In this document: in pieces, positions 52,910 to 61,943 of the stretch
Layout of the letters: each line of letters begins with the position of its first letter
Position numbering within the stretch: the first letter of the stretch is position 1
Source: Puniceibacterium sp. IMCC21224
GTDB lineage: Bacteria > Pseudomonadota > Alphaproteobacteria > Rhodobacterales > Rhodobacteraceae
Length of the DNA: 64,000 bases
Assembly (NCBI RefSeq): GCF_001038505.1
Contig: NZ_LDPY01000001.1
Coordinates: forward strand, 3,410,001-3,474,000
Reading direction: 5' to 3'
Notes under the pieces: model-generated
The model's database searches: none
Seen by the model: the letters and a program-made list of their open reading frames with translations, nothing else
What the model was told of the DNA's origin: nothing
Program-made: the position numbers and the translations under genes

Positions 52910-53866
52910 ATGTCATTCCTGATCCAACCCGCCCCCGTCGCCCGTCCAAACCGCTGCCAGCTGTTTGGCCCCGGATCCCGCCCTGCGATCTTTGAAAAGA
53001 TGGCCGCGAGTGCCGCGGATGTCATTAATCTGGATCTTGAGGATTCGGTTGCCCCCACCGACAAGGACAGCGCGCGGGCCAACGTGATCGCCGCCATCGG
53101 CGACATTGATTGGGGAAACAAGACTCTGAGCGTCCGTATCAACGGGCTCGACACGCCCTGGTGGTATCGCGATGTGGTGGACCTGCTCGAACAAGCGTCA
53201 GAGCGGATTGATCAGATCATGATCCCCAAAGTCGGCTGCGCCGCCGACCTGTATGCTGTCGACGCGCTGGTGACGGCGGTCGAACGCGCCAAGGGACGGC
53301 AAAAAAAGCTGGCGTTCGAGGTCATCATCGAATCCGCAGCCGGGATCAGCCACGTGGAAGAGATCGCGGCAGCCACGCCCCGCCTTCAGGCGATGAGCCT
53401 TGGGGCCGCGGACTTTGCCGCCTCCATGGGGATGGCGACCACTGGCATCGGCGGCACCCAAGAGAATTATTATATGGCTCGTGAAGGCGCCAAGCACTGG
53501 TCCGATCCCTGGCACTGGGCGCAGGCCGCGATTGTCGCCGCCTGCCGTACCCACGGGGTGTTGCCGGTCGACGGGCCGTTCGGGGATTTTTCGGATGACG
53601 ACGGGTTCCGCGCTCAGGCACTGCGCTCGGCGACGCTTGGCATGGTCGGGAAATGGGCGATCCACCCCAAACAAGTCACGCTGGCGAACGAGGTCTTTAC
53701 CCCCTCCGAAGCCGCCGTCACCGAGGCGCGCGAGATCCTCGCCGCGATGGAGGAAGCCAAAGCGCGCGGCGAAGGTGCCACAGTCTACAAAGGTCGGTTG
53801 GTGGATATTGCGTCGATCAAGCAGGCCGAGGTGATTGTTCGTCAATCTGAAATGATCGCCGGTTAA
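52910..53866 (+). CDS. mcl1: L-malyl-CoA/beta-methylmalyl-CoA lyase
   Basis: A 318-residue HpcH/HpaI-type lyase, the same length and sequence type as Mcl1 of Rhodobacter sphaeroides. It cleaves beta-methylmalyl-CoA to glyoxylate and propionyl-CoA and L-malyl-CoA to glyoxylate and acetyl-CoA in the ethylmalonyl-CoA pathway for acetate assimilation. Visible are RCQLFGPGSRPAIFEKM, NLDLEDSVAPTDKD with the Mg-binding acidic residues, FEVIIESAAGISHVEEIA with catalytic Glu, and GKWAIHPKQVTLANE. Citrate-lyase beta-like proteins share the fold, but this close match favours Mcl1. No other pathway genes are in the window. Confidence 0.92.
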   Translation: MSFLIQPAPVARPNRCQLFGPGSRPAIFEKMAASAADVINLDLEDSVAPTDKDSARANVIAAIGDIDWGNKTLSVRINGLDTPWWYRDVVDLLEQASERIDQIMIPKVGCAADLYAVDALVTAVERAKGRQKKLAFEVIIESAAGISHVEEIAAATPRLQAMSLGAADFAASMGMATTGIGGTQENYYMAREGAKHWSDPWHWAQAAIVAACRTHGVLPVDGPFGDFSDDDGFRAQALRSATLGMVGKWAIHPKQVTLANEVFTPSEAAVTEAREILAAMEEAKARGEGATVYKGRLVDIASIKQAEVIVRQSEMIAG

Positions 53867-53947
53867 GATATCCCAGACCAACCAACGAACAAGACCGGGG
53901 GGGCATCTGTCCCCCTGTCCAATCAAGAACTGCCCATATGGCCTTAC

Positions 53948-54553
53948 TTAATGGCTCTTTACCGCGCGACTGCCCGCGTGACGGCGCCGCTTATCTGCCA
54001 AAACCTCGCGCTGGGGGCGCCACGGATAAGCGGTATCATTGCGCACCGGCCCCCAATAGAGCGTTCCACCCCAGCGCCAAGGATCCAGCACCAACCCCGA
54101 CTCCATCCGCCCGCCGCGACGGCTGACAATAACTGTACTGTGTTCGATGCGAAACGCGGTACGGTAGTTGGCGATGGCCCGGTGCAGATCCAAAGTAACA
54201 AAGCCTTCTTGCGCCAGGCGTTTCTCCAGGTCCTCGGCCCAATGCCAGCACAGACCACGCGGACGCGCGCCGCGATTGACCTTGGCATTATGAACAATAG
54301 GCGAGTCGGTGATCTGGTATGAGATCGCCAGTTGCCGTGGATAGCTGACAGCAATACGGGCTGCGCGACGCGCCTCTTCGGGATCGACTTTGGGTCCCAA
54401 CGCCGCGATTTCGTGCGCCAACTCAGCAATCTTGATCGCGTCTGTCGGTTCATCGGTAGGCACGCCGCCGCAGGAGATCAACACCACCAGCGCCAGAAAC
54501 GCCGCCATTTTACAAAGCAGTCTCAACAGGTTCGCACGCAAATTAGCTATCAT
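53948..54553 (-). CDS. Putative lipoprotein of unknown function
   Basis: A 201-residue protein I cannot assign to a named family. With the start at 54553 it has a basic n-region, a hydrophobic stretch and the lipobox-like LISC (Cys28), so it is probably an outer- or inner-membrane lipoprotein. The body contains DPEEARRAARIAVSYPRQLA, PRGLCWHWAEDLEKRLAQ and DPWRWGGTLYWGPVRNDTAY; the Cys-Trp-His-Trp cluster looks like a functional site. Later ATG 54508 is an alternative start. It lies 49 bases after an Lrp gene on the same strand. Confidence 0.65.
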   Translation of the reverse strand: MIANLRANLLRLLCKMAAFLALVVLISCGGVPTDEPTDAIKIAELAHEIAALGPKVDPEEARRAARIAVSYPRQLAISYQITDSPIVHNAKVNRGARPRGLCWHWAEDLEKRLAQEGFVTLDLHRAIANYRTAFRIEHSTVIVSRRGGRMESGLVLDPWRWGGTLYWGPVRNDTAYPWRPQREVLADKRRRHAGSRAVKSH

Positions 54554-54602
54554 CGCACCAGCGTTACCGCAGTCCAGCACCCCTGTCGAGGGAAAGGCCG
54601 CA

Positions 54603-55055
54603 TCAGGCCCGGTCATCCTTGGGTGAGCCCATCACCACATACGATGTGATCGCATTGACCTGCGGCAGGGTGCCCAGCACTTCGGTATGGAAATGCTTGT
54701 ATGCTGCAAGATCTGCCGCTTCGATCCGCAACAGATATTCCACAGCCCCGGTGATATTGTGGCATTCGCGCACCTCGGGACTGCGGGCGATGGCGCGTTC
54801 GAATGCCTGTTGTGCCGCTTTGGTGTGCTGGCTCAGTCCGACGGTGACATAGGCGACAAAACCAACTCCGGTCTTGTCGCGACTGATGACAGCGCGGTAG
54901 CCGGTAATCACCCCGGCGCGCTCGAGCGCGGTCACCCGGCGCAGGCAGGCAGAGGGTGACAGGCCAATTGCCTCGGCCAGAGCAAGATTTGATATCCGAC
55001 CTTCACCGCGCAAGACACGCAATATCGCATCGTCAGTGGGATCAATATCGGTCAT
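54603..55055 (-). CDS. Lrp/AsnC family transcriptional regulator
   Basis: A 150-residue Lrp/AsnC regulator. It has an N-terminal winged HTH (DAILRVLRGEGRISNLALAE, SACLRRVTALERAGVI) and a C-terminal RAM domain (PEVRECHNITGAVEYLLRIE). It is divergent from a LysE-type exporter, with 72 bases between the start codons. Lrp proteins in this arrangement usually activate the exporter when an amino acid accumulates; that role is inferred. Confidence 0.93.
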   Translation of the reverse strand: MTDIDPTDDAILRVLRGEGRISNLALAEAIGLSPSACLRRVTALERAGVITGYRAVISRDKTGVGFVAYVTVGLSQHTKAAQQAFERAIARSPEVRECHNITGAVEYLLRIEAADLAAYKHFHTEVLGTLPQVNAITSYVVMGSPKDDRA

Positions 55056-55127
55056 TAAGTGCGAATCCTTTGGGTTTGCGCCGCAGCTTGCAACCTTTCA
55101 CCCTGAATTACAGTGGATAATCCCGGC

Positions 55128-55721
55128 ATGACACCAGAGATATTTGCCGCACTGACCACCTTTGCCCTCGTGACCGTGATCACGCCAGGGCCCAATAATC
55201 TGATGCTGATGACATCCGGGGCCAATTTTGGTTTGCGCCGCAGCCTGCCGCATATGTTCGGCATCGGCCTGGGATTTCCGGCAATGGTCCTGATGGTGGG
55301 AATGGGTGTCACACGGCTATTTGACCTTTGGCCCGCCAGCTACACCGTTCTCAAGATACTGTCCGTCGCCTACATGTTATATCTGGCATGGAAGATCGCC
55401 CACGCCGCCGCGCCAAAAGACGCGCAGGCTGGTGGGCGACCGCTAAGCTTTTTGCAGGCCGCCGCGTTCCAATGGGTGAACCCAAAGGCCTGGTCGATGG
55501 CGCTGTCGGCCATCACTCTGTATGCTGCCGGTCGGGACGTTTTTGCTGTGCTCTGGGTGGCGGGGGCCTATGTGATGTGTTCAATACTATCGACAACATC
55601 CTGGACATTGCTGGGCCAACAGATGCGCAGCATCTTGCACAATCCAGCACGGTTGCGGGTCTTTAACTGGGTGATGGCGGCGGTGCTGGTGGCGTCGCTT
55701 GTCCCTGTCTTGATGCAGTGA
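55128..55721 (+). CDS. LysE family amino acid exporter
   Basis: A 197-residue LysE/RhtB translocator with about six membrane helices, which exports amino acids or their derivatives. The family signature ALVTVITPGPNNLMLMTSG lies near the N-terminus, followed by LRRSLPHMFGIGLGF and the late segment AAAFQWVNPKAWSMALSAI. The ATG at 55128 is preferred over an in-frame GTG at 55113. It is divergent from an Lrp regulator. The exported amino acid is not known. Confidence 0.93.
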   Translation: MTPEIFAALTTFALVTVITPGPNNLMLMTSGANFGLRRSLPHMFGIGLGFPAMVLMVGMGVTRLFDLWPASYTVLKILSVAYMLYLAWKIAHAAAPKDAQAGGRPLSFLQAAAFQWVNPKAWSMALSAITLYAAGRDVFAVLWVAGAYVMCSILSTTSWTLLGQQMRSILHNPARLRVFNWVMAAVLVASLVPVLMQ

Positions 55722-55790
55722 CAGCCAAGGTTGTGCTACGTCCCACGCAGCCCTAATGTGGCGGACGCTTGTCGCAAGAACTGAGGCCCA

Positions 55791-56624
55791 ATGACCCAGA
55801 CGCCGTTTTACCCTGTCGGTCAGGTCAGGCCGCTGTTTTACCTGCATATTCCCAAGACATCCGGCTCGGCCCAGAACCGCCGTTTACAGGAATTTTACCA
55901 CGGTGCGGCCTGCGTCGTGCATGCAGAAAGCTGGTTTGGCGCGATCCTCGCCGGACAAAAGCCGCCGATGGCCGCAGATTGCGTGACAGGGCATATCGCC
56001 TGGCGATCCTGGCAGGCATGCGGCGCCGATCAGAGCTATACTTCGATGACCGTCCTGCGCGATCCGTGGGCGCGACTGGTGTCGCATCTGAACTGGATGG
56101 ACCGGTTCAACCAGGGCGTCGATCTACAGACATTGGAACGGTTGCCGACCCGCTATCGCGACGTGGTCACAATACTGGGCGAAACCGATTTTGCCGACCG
56201 TGCCGCATTGGAGCAGATGCGCGCGGCGTTGCAGCTTGGCGCCGGGGCATCGCTGTTTGACAATCTCCAGCTGCGGATGCTTGCCGCGACTATCACGCCA
56301 AACCGGGTGACGCTGGAAGACGCAGATCACGACGCCGCGCTTGAGACCCTGCGCGGCTTTGCCCTGATCGGCTTTGCCGAGGATCAGGCGGCGCTGACGG
56401 CGGCTTTGGCGGACTGGCTGGGACGCGAGGCACCAAAACCGCAACCAGAGGCGGTCAATCCGGCCCGATCCCACCGCCTGAACACCAACAACGACATTGC
56501 GCGGCAGGTTCTGGCGCCGTGGTTTCGGCGCGACACCGCATTGATCGCCGCCGCTCGAAACCTGCCCAACGCCGTGCGCCCAGCCCCGCGCGGTTGGCTG
56601 TCACGGCTCTTTCAGCGGCTCTAA
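55791..56624 (+). CDS. Sulfotransferase family protein
   Basis: A 277-residue protein with the layout of membrane-type carbohydrate sulfotransferases. The 5'-phosphosulfate loop of PAPS binding is HIPKTSG (residues 19-25), a close variant of HIPKTGGT. The 3'-phosphate segment is TVLRDPWARLVSHLNWMDRF near residue 90. There is no signal peptide. The acceptor is unknown; a polysaccharide or other surface glycan is a reasonable guess. It lies 69 bases after the LysE gene and 93 bases before accA on the same strand. Confidence 0.8.
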   Translation: MTQTPFYPVGQVRPLFYLHIPKTSGSAQNRRLQEFYHGAACVVHAESWFGAILAGQKPPMAADCVTGHIAWRSWQACGADQSYTSMTVLRDPWARLVSHLNWMDRFNQGVDLQTLERLPTRYRDVVTILGETDFADRAALEQMRAALQLGAGASLFDNLQLRMLAATITPNRVTLEDADHDAALETLRGFALIGFAEDQAALTAALADWLGREAPKPQPEAVNPARSHRLNTNNDIARQVLAPWFRRDTALIAAARNLPNAVRPAPRGWLSRLFQRL

Positions 56625-56717
56625 ACACGATAGGTTTCGCGACACAGCCAACGCCGGGGGAGTTGCAACTGCGGCCCTGCCGCGTCATATGGGCGCAAGA
56701 GACATGAGGACAAGAGC

Positions 56718-57680
56718 ATGACCCATTACCTCGACTTTGAGAAACCTCTGGCGGAAATCGAAGGCAAGGCCGAAGAGTTGCGTGCCATGGCGCGTGCCAA
56801 CGACGAAATGGACATCGAAGCCGAAGCAGCCGCGCTTGACCGCAAGGCGGCGGATCTGCTCAAGGATCTATACAAGAAACTGACGCCCTGGCGCAAATGC
56901 CAGGTGGCGCGGCACCCTGACCGGCCACATTGCCGCGACTACATCGACGCATTGTTCACCGAATTCACTCCGCTGGCTGGCGACCGTAAATTTTCCGATG
57001 ACGATGCCGTCATGGGCGGGCTTGCCCGGTTTGATGACCGCCCGGTTGTGGTGCTGGGCCATGAGAAGGGCAACGATACCCAAAGCCGGATTCAGCGCAA
57101 CTTTGGCATGGCGCGCCCCGAAGGTTACCGCAAAGCGGTGCGTCTGATGGAGATGGCCGACCGGTTCGACCTGCCGGTGATCACGCTGGTCGACACCCCC
57201 GGTGCATATCCCGGCAAAGGTGCCGAAGAACGCGGCCAATCCGAGGCGATTGCCCGCGCCACCGAGAAATGCCTGCAAATTGGTGTTCCACTGGTGTCGG
57301 TGATCATCGGCGAAGGCGGGTCAGGCGGGGCTGTGGCCTTTGCCACGGCGAACCGCGTCGCGATGCTGGAACATTCGGTCTATTCGGTGATCTCGCCCGA
57401 GGGCTGCGCCTCGATCCTGTGGAAAGACGCTGAAAAGATGCGCGAAGCTGCCGAGGCGTTGCGGATGACGGCGCAGGATCTGCACAAGCTGGGTGTCGCG
57501 GACCGGATCATTTCAGAACCGCTGGGCGGCGCGCACCGCGATCCGCAAGTGACAATTGCTGCGGTCAAGGCAACATTGCTGTCGATGCTGGACGAGCTGT
57601 CCGGCAGCAAACGCAAGGCACTGGTGCAGGATCGCCGCAACAAGTTCCTTTCGATGGGCAGCAAGGGGCTGGCTGCCTGA
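56718..57680 (+). CDS. accA: Acetyl-CoA carboxylase carboxyltransferase, alpha subunit
   Basis: A 320-residue AccA, which with AccD transfers the carboxyl group from biotin to acetyl-CoA to make malonyl-CoA for fatty acid synthesis. Segments include [20 protein letters not shown] at the start, [52 protein letters not shown] (the oxyanion loop) and the C-terminal lid [15 protein letters not shown]. Length is normal. Confidence 0.96.
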   Translation: MTHYLDFEKPLAEIEGKAEELRAMARANDEMDIEAEAAALDRKAADLLKDLYKKLTPWRKCQVARHPDRPHCRDYIDALFTEFTPLAGDRKFSDDDAVMGGLARFDDRPVVVLGHEKGNDTQSRIQRNFGMARPEGYRKAVRLMEMADRFDLPVITLVDTPGAYPGKGAEERGQSEAIARATEKCLQIGVPLVSVIIGEGGSGGAVAFATANRVAMLEHSVYSVISPEGCASILWKDAEKMREAAEALRMTAQDLHKLGVADRIISEPLGGAHRDPQVTIAAVKATLLSMLDELSGSKRKALVQDRRNKFLSMGSKGLAA

Positions 57681-58060
57681 ACGCGCCATTTGCAAGGGCC
57701 GTGATATCTGGGGTTTCTCAGCCTGGCTGTTCGCGCTTGGCTGGATTGCCTTGGGGCTAGGAACTGCCGCTTTTGGTGAAGGGGTCGTGTCCGATTGACG
57801 CGCGCCATGGCAAAGGTCAGCATTTGCCCCAAACACTCCGGGCAAAAACTACGGCGCCGTCGGCAGAAATGCTCGGTTCGGGCAACGAATCCCTAGAAAA
57901 GGCAAACCGGCGACGCAGTCAGAGCCGACCGGTCCTTTGGTCGGAATCGTGGTATGTTGATCGTCGTCTGGTCGGCCTTGTTTCCTCTGGAACCGACACC
58001 TGAAAATGTGACCCCTGTGCGGCTACGGCAACGCGGGCGCTGTATGTCAGCCCGCGGGCG
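57681..58060. other. Intergenic region between convergent accA and soxG
   Basis: These 380 bases lie between convergent genes and hold no gene I can support. One open frame (about 57690-57798) encodes a hydrophobic stretch of about 17 residues, but it has no ATG, GTG or TTG start with a ribosome site and is not called. A GC-rich palindrome (gcccgcgggc, about 58049-58058) just after the soxG stop could be a weak transcript end. Confidence 0.3.
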
Positions 58061-58612
58061 TCAGTCCCCCGTCAGTTCGCGACACCCCGTTTCAAGCAGC
58101 GACAGCACATGCGGCACAAATGAACGCCAGATATCCATCCTGAACGATTGATCACCGTCGCGCCAGATCAGCACGGTTGCCCCGTCAAAGAGTGTCCGCC
58201 GCCCCTGCCCTGCGCCAATTGTGTCAATGTCTCGTGGACAGCCCAGGGTCAAAAGCTCAGCGGCCCGAGGGCCGTCGATCCGGATCGTCAATTCGCGGTC
58301 GCTGATCTCGGTCAGGCTGTGTGGCGTTGTGGTATAAACCACGGCAAAGACCTGCACCAACTTTGGGGCGGCAGATTCGGGGGCGAGGATCTGCCATTCA
58401 TCCGGGCCAAGGCACAGCGCCTCGACATCCCCCACATTTGCGCGAACACCAATGCGAGCGGGCAACTCCGCCCCCAAAGCGCCCGACAGCGCAGGCACCG
58501 CCATCGCGCGTGCGCGCAGTGAAAACCGTGCCACAGGCGGCAGCAGCGTCAGCTTGGCCGCAGAAGTCTCTGCCAGCACGCCGGGAACCATGTCTTGGGT
58601 CTGAACGGTCAT
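58061..58612 (-). CDS. soxG: Sarcosine oxidase, gamma subunit
   Basis: A 183-residue gamma subunit of heterotetrameric sarcosine oxidase, structurally related to half of a GcvT fold and needed for assembly. Recognisable parts are TLLPPVARFSLRAR, LCLGPDEWQILAPE and ELLTLGCPRDIDTIGAGQGR. The ATG at 58612 has GGAG eight bases upstream. It is the last gene of the leftward soxBDAG operon, 15 bases after soxA. Confidence 0.9.
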   Translation of the reverse strand: MTVQTQDMVPGVLAETSAAKLTLLPPVARFSLRARAMAVPALSGALGAELPARIGVRANVGDVEALCLGPDEWQILAPESAAPKLVQVFAVVYTTTPHSLTEISDRELTIRIDGPRAAELLTLGCPRDIDTIGAGQGRRTLFDGATVLIWRDGDQSFRMDIWRSFVPHVLSLLETGCRELTGD

Positions 58613-58627
58613 CACATTATCTCCGGG

Positions 58628-61600
58628 TCAAAGCTTAAGGCGGGCGTTGTCGGGATCGTAGAACACCGGTGCCGTAACGGTCGCGGTAATGGTCCTGTCA
58701 GGCATCGGGATATACACAGTCTCGCCCATCCGGGCCTGTCCACCCTCGATCACCGCCAACGCGATGGGCCGACCCGCCGCGTCGCTGTTGTACGCCGAGG
58801 TGACATGACCCACCATCTTCATCGGCAGGGGCTGATCGGCGTCAAGTACGATTTGCGCACCTTCTTCCAGCTTCGTCACGCTGTCGTCGGTCAGCAGACC
58901 AACGAGCTGCTTGCGGCCCTCGGCCACCAGATCCGGACGGGCCAGTGCACGTTTTCCGACAAAGTCCGGCTTGGCCTTGCCGACGGCCCAGCCCGCTCCA
59001 ATATCATACGGCGTCAGGGTGCCATCGGTGTCCTGGCCGATGATGATGAATCCCTTTTCGGCCCGCAGCACGTGCATCGTTTCGGTCCCATAGGGGCAGA
59101 TGTCGTATTGCGCGCCGTCGGCCATCAGCCGTTCCCACAACGCGCGACCATTGCGGGCAGGCACGTTAACCTCGAACCCCAGTTCGCCGGTGAAACTGAC
59201 CCGGAACAACCGCGCCGGAAACCCGGCCACAGTGCATTCCGCAATCGACATATGCGGGAACGCGGCGTCGGACAGGTCCAGCCCCTCGACCAGCGGCGCC
59301 AGCAGATTGCGCGCATTCGGGCCGTTCAGCGCGATGGTCGCCCATTGCTCGGTTGTCGAGGTCAGCCAGACGTTCAGATCCGGCCATTCCGTCTGAAGGT
59401 AATCCTCCATCATGTTCAGCACACGTGCTGCGCCGCCGGTGGTGGTGGTGACGTGAAACCGGTCGTCCGACAAGCGCCCGATCACGCCATCGTCGCGGAT
59501 AAACCCGTCATCGCCCAGCAACAGACCATAGCGGGTGCGGCCCGGTGCCAGCTTGGTCCAGGGGTTGGTGTACATTCGGTTCATGAATTCAACCGCGTCG
59601 GGGCCAACCACCTCGATCTTGCCCAGGGTCGACGCGTCAAAGATACCAAGGCTCTTGCGCGTCGCAATACACTCGCGGCTGACTGCCTGCTGCATGGTTT
59701 CACCCGATTTGGGGAAATACCACGCCCGACGCCACAGGCTGACCGGCTCGAACGCCGCGCCCTGATCTGCCGCCCATCCGTCGATGGCGGTCTTGCGCGT
59801 CAGTTCGAAATGGTCGCCTTTGTGATAACCCGCAAAGGCCCCAAACGTGGTCGGTGTATAGGGTGGGCGAAAGGTGGTCAGACCGACCTGCGGCTGCGGC
59901 TTGCCCAGCGCGTCGGCGGCGATATTCAGACCGTTGATGTTGGACATCTTGCCCTGATCGGTAGCCATCCCGTTGGTGGTATAGCGTTTGACATGCTCGA
60001 TCGAGCGCATGCCCTCCTTGACCGCCAGACGCAGGTCCTTGGCGGTGACGTCGTTCTGGAAATCGACAAACGCCTTGGCGCGGCCGGGGTTCAGGTCGGT
60101 TGGCAGTTCGACATGGCTCACGCCTGTGCCGGGGCGGTCATCGGTGACGCCGTAACTGTGTGCGCTCGCTTTGCGCCCCGGTTTGCGCCCCAATTCGCGC
60201 ACGGCATTGGCGCCCATTTCAGCGCCGTCGTTCAGCGCCGCCTCAATACCCCAAAGGCCACGGCCTGCGCCGGCAATCTGGCAGTCCTCGGCCTTGTGAT
60301 CGGGCAGGAATGTCTGACGGTCCGCATCCCATTTCAGCGTGCCGCGCGTGTGGCTGAAGAGATGCAGCGACGGCGTCCAGCCGCCCGACATCAACAGGCA
60401 GTCGCAACGCAGAGTGTGCCCGCCGCCCGCCTTGCCACCTGTGACGCTGTTCACCCGCACGGATTTCACCCGCAGCCGTCCCTTGGTTCCGGTGACCGTA
60501 TGGCCCGCCAAAACGGTGATACCGCGATTTTGCGCCTCAGCCAGAAGATCGGCGCGCGGCGCATCACGGGTGTCGACAATCGCTTCGATCCCCGTGCCAG
60601 CCTCTGCCAGATCAAACGCCGCGTACCAAGCGCTGTCGTGGCAGGTCACGATCACGGCCCGGTCACCCACCCGCACGCCGTAGCGGTTCAGATACGTCTG
60701 CGCCGATCCCGCCAGCATCACGCCGGGGCGGTCGTTGCCGTCAAATACCAGTGGCTTTTCCAGCGCGCCCTGGGCCAGTATCACCTGCCCGGCACGCACC
60801 CGCCACATGCGTTCGCGCGGAATGCTCGCATCCGGCGCCTTAAGATGGTCGGTCAGTTTCTGACAAAGGCCAACCATGTTCTGGTGGTAATAGCCGATGG
60901 CGGTAGTGCGGGTCATCACCGTGACGCCCAGTCCCTCAAGTCCCGTCAGTTCTGCCGCCAGCCAGTCCCACGCGCCTTGCCCGTCGATCTGCGCCTGCGG
61001 TTCAGACAGCAGCGTGCCCCCGACTTCGGCGTTTTCGTCCACCAGCGTCACGCGCAAGCCGGATTCAGCAGCCGTACGTGCCGCCGCCAGTCCCGCCGGA
61101 CCGGCACCGATCACCAGCACATCTGTGTGCAGATAGCGCGAGGCGTAGTGGTCGGGATCCTCTTCGGTCGGGCTGACACCCAGACCGGCCGCCGCGCGAA
61201 TAAAGGGCTCGTACACCTTGTCCCAAAAGGATTTCGGCCACATGAACGTCTTGTAGTAGAACCCCGCCGAAAACAGCATGTAGGCAAAGTCATTCACCGC
61301 GCCGACATCGAATTTCAGGCTGGGATAGGTGTTCTGGCTGTTGGTTTTCAGGCCGTTCCAAACCTCTTGCACGGTGGCGCGGGTGTTCGGTTCGAACTGG
61401 CCTTTGCCACGGCGGGTGCCGATCAGGGCGTTCGGCTCCTCGGACCCTGCCGACACTGCGCCGCGCGGGCGGTGATATTTGAACGACCGGCCCATAAGGT
61501 GCTGACCATTCGCCAGCAGTGCCGACGCCACGGTATCCCCGCGCCGTCCCTCGATCCATTTGCCGTCAAAGGTGAATTTGACTGGCAGGCCGTGATCCAC

Positions 61601-61633
61601 ACGACCCCGCCCGGGCACGCGATACTTGCTCAT
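58628..61633 (-). CDS. soxA: Sarcosine oxidase, alpha subunit
   Basis: A 1001-residue alpha subunit. An N-terminal ferredoxin-like domain (about residues 1-95, FTFDGKWIEGRRGDTVASAL) precedes an NAD/FAD domain (LVIGAGPAGLAAARTAAESG at about 173). The C-terminal third (from about 610) is a GcvT-like folate domain that passes the methylene group from sarcosine to tetrahydrofolate. The complex turns sarcosine and oxygen into glycine, hydrogen peroxide and 5,10-methylene-THF. It overlaps soxD by four bases (ATGA). A 1051-codon open frame runs antisense to it and is a shadow. Confidence 0.96.
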   Translation of the reverse strand: MSKYRVPGRGRVDHGLPVKFTFDGKWIEGRRGDTVASALLANGQHLMGRSFKYHRPRGAVSAGSEEPNALIGTRRGKGQFEPNTRATVQEVWNGLKTNSQNTYPSLKFDVGAVNDFAYMLFSAGFYYKTFMWPKSFWDKVYEPFIRAAAGLGVSPTEEDPDHYASRYLHTDVLVIGAGPAGLAAARTAAESGLRVTLVDENAEVGGTLLSEPQAQIDGQGAWDWLAAELTGLEGLGVTVMTRTTAIGYYHQNMVGLCQKLTDHLKAPDASIPRERMWRVRAGQVILAQGALEKPLVFDGNDRPGVMLAGSAQTYLNRYGVRVGDRAVIVTCHDSAWYAAFDLAEAGTGIEAIVDTRDAPRADLLAEAQNRGITVLAGHTVTGTKGRLRVKSVRVNSVTGGKAGGGHTLRCDCLLMSGGWTPSLHLFSHTRGTLKWDADRQTFLPDHKAEDCQIAGAGRGLWGIEAALNDGAEMGANAVRELGRKPGRKASAHSYGVTDDRPGTGVSHVELPTDLNPGRAKAFVDFQNDVTAKDLRLAVKEGMRSIEHVKRYTTNGMATDQGKMSNINGLNIAADALGKPQPQVGLTTFRPPYTPTTFGAFAGYHKGDHFELTRKTAIDGWAADQGAAFEPVSLWRRAWYFPKSGETMQQAVSRECIATRKSLGIFDASTLGKIEVVGPDAVEFMNRMYTNPWTKLAPGRTRYGLLLGDDGFIRDDGVIGRLSDDRFHVTTTTGGAARVLNMMEDYLQTEWPDLNVWLTSTTEQWATIALNGPNARNLLAPLVEGLDLSDAAFPHMSIAECTVAGFPARLFRVSFTGELGFEVNVPARNGRALWERLMADGAQYDICPYGTETMHVLRAEKGFIIIGQDTDGTLTPYDIGAGWAVGKAKPDFVGKRALARPDLVAEGRKQLVGLLTDDSVTKLEEGAQIVLDADQPLPMKMVGHVTSAYNSDAAGRPIALAVIEGGQARMGETVYIPMPDRTITATVTAPVFYDPDNARLKL

Positions 61634-61932
61634 TTGTCGCCTCCGGTCAGGGTTGAGAGGTCAGGGCGTGGCGCCCCCGCCTTGTACGTGGTCAAAAAGC
61701 GGTCCGATACAGTGTCCCGCACCGCGTTAAAGAACCGCCCGCAGCCATGAATATGCCGCCAGCGTTCATAATGCGGCCCTTTGACGTTTGAGCGCATGAA
61801 CAGGAAATCGCGCCACTGATCGTCGGTCTGATCCGACGGATTTACCGGGCGCGCGATATGCGCTTCGCCGGCATAGGCGAATTCAAGTTCGGGAAGGGTT
61901 TCTTCGCAATAGGGGCAATGAACCAAAAGCAT
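61630..61932 (-). CDS. soxD: Sarcosine oxidase, delta subunit
   Basis: A 100-residue delta subunit that binds zinc and holds the tetramer together. Cys6 and Cys9 (HCPYCEETLPE) and a later His-x-Cys (HIHGCGRFF) provide the ligands. WRDFLFMRSNVKGPHYERWR is diagnostic. It overlaps soxA by four bases and follows soxB by 11 bases, as in other soxBDAG operons. Confidence 0.95.
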   Translation of the reverse strand: MLLVHCPYCEETLPELEFAYAGEAHIARPVNPSDQTDDQWRDFLFMRSNVKGPHYERWRHIHGCGRFFNAVRDTVSDRFLTTYKAGAPRPDLSTLTGGDK

Positions 61933-61943
61933 CGCAGGTCTCC

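Noticed and set aside
57690..57798. Small hydrophobic peptide after accA
   Set aside because: No usable start codon or ribosome site in frame.
58595..61750. A 1051-codon open frame antisense to soxA
   Set aside because: It runs fully opposite soxA, has Arg/His-rich composition typical of antisense frames in GC-rich DNA, and shows no recognisable domain.
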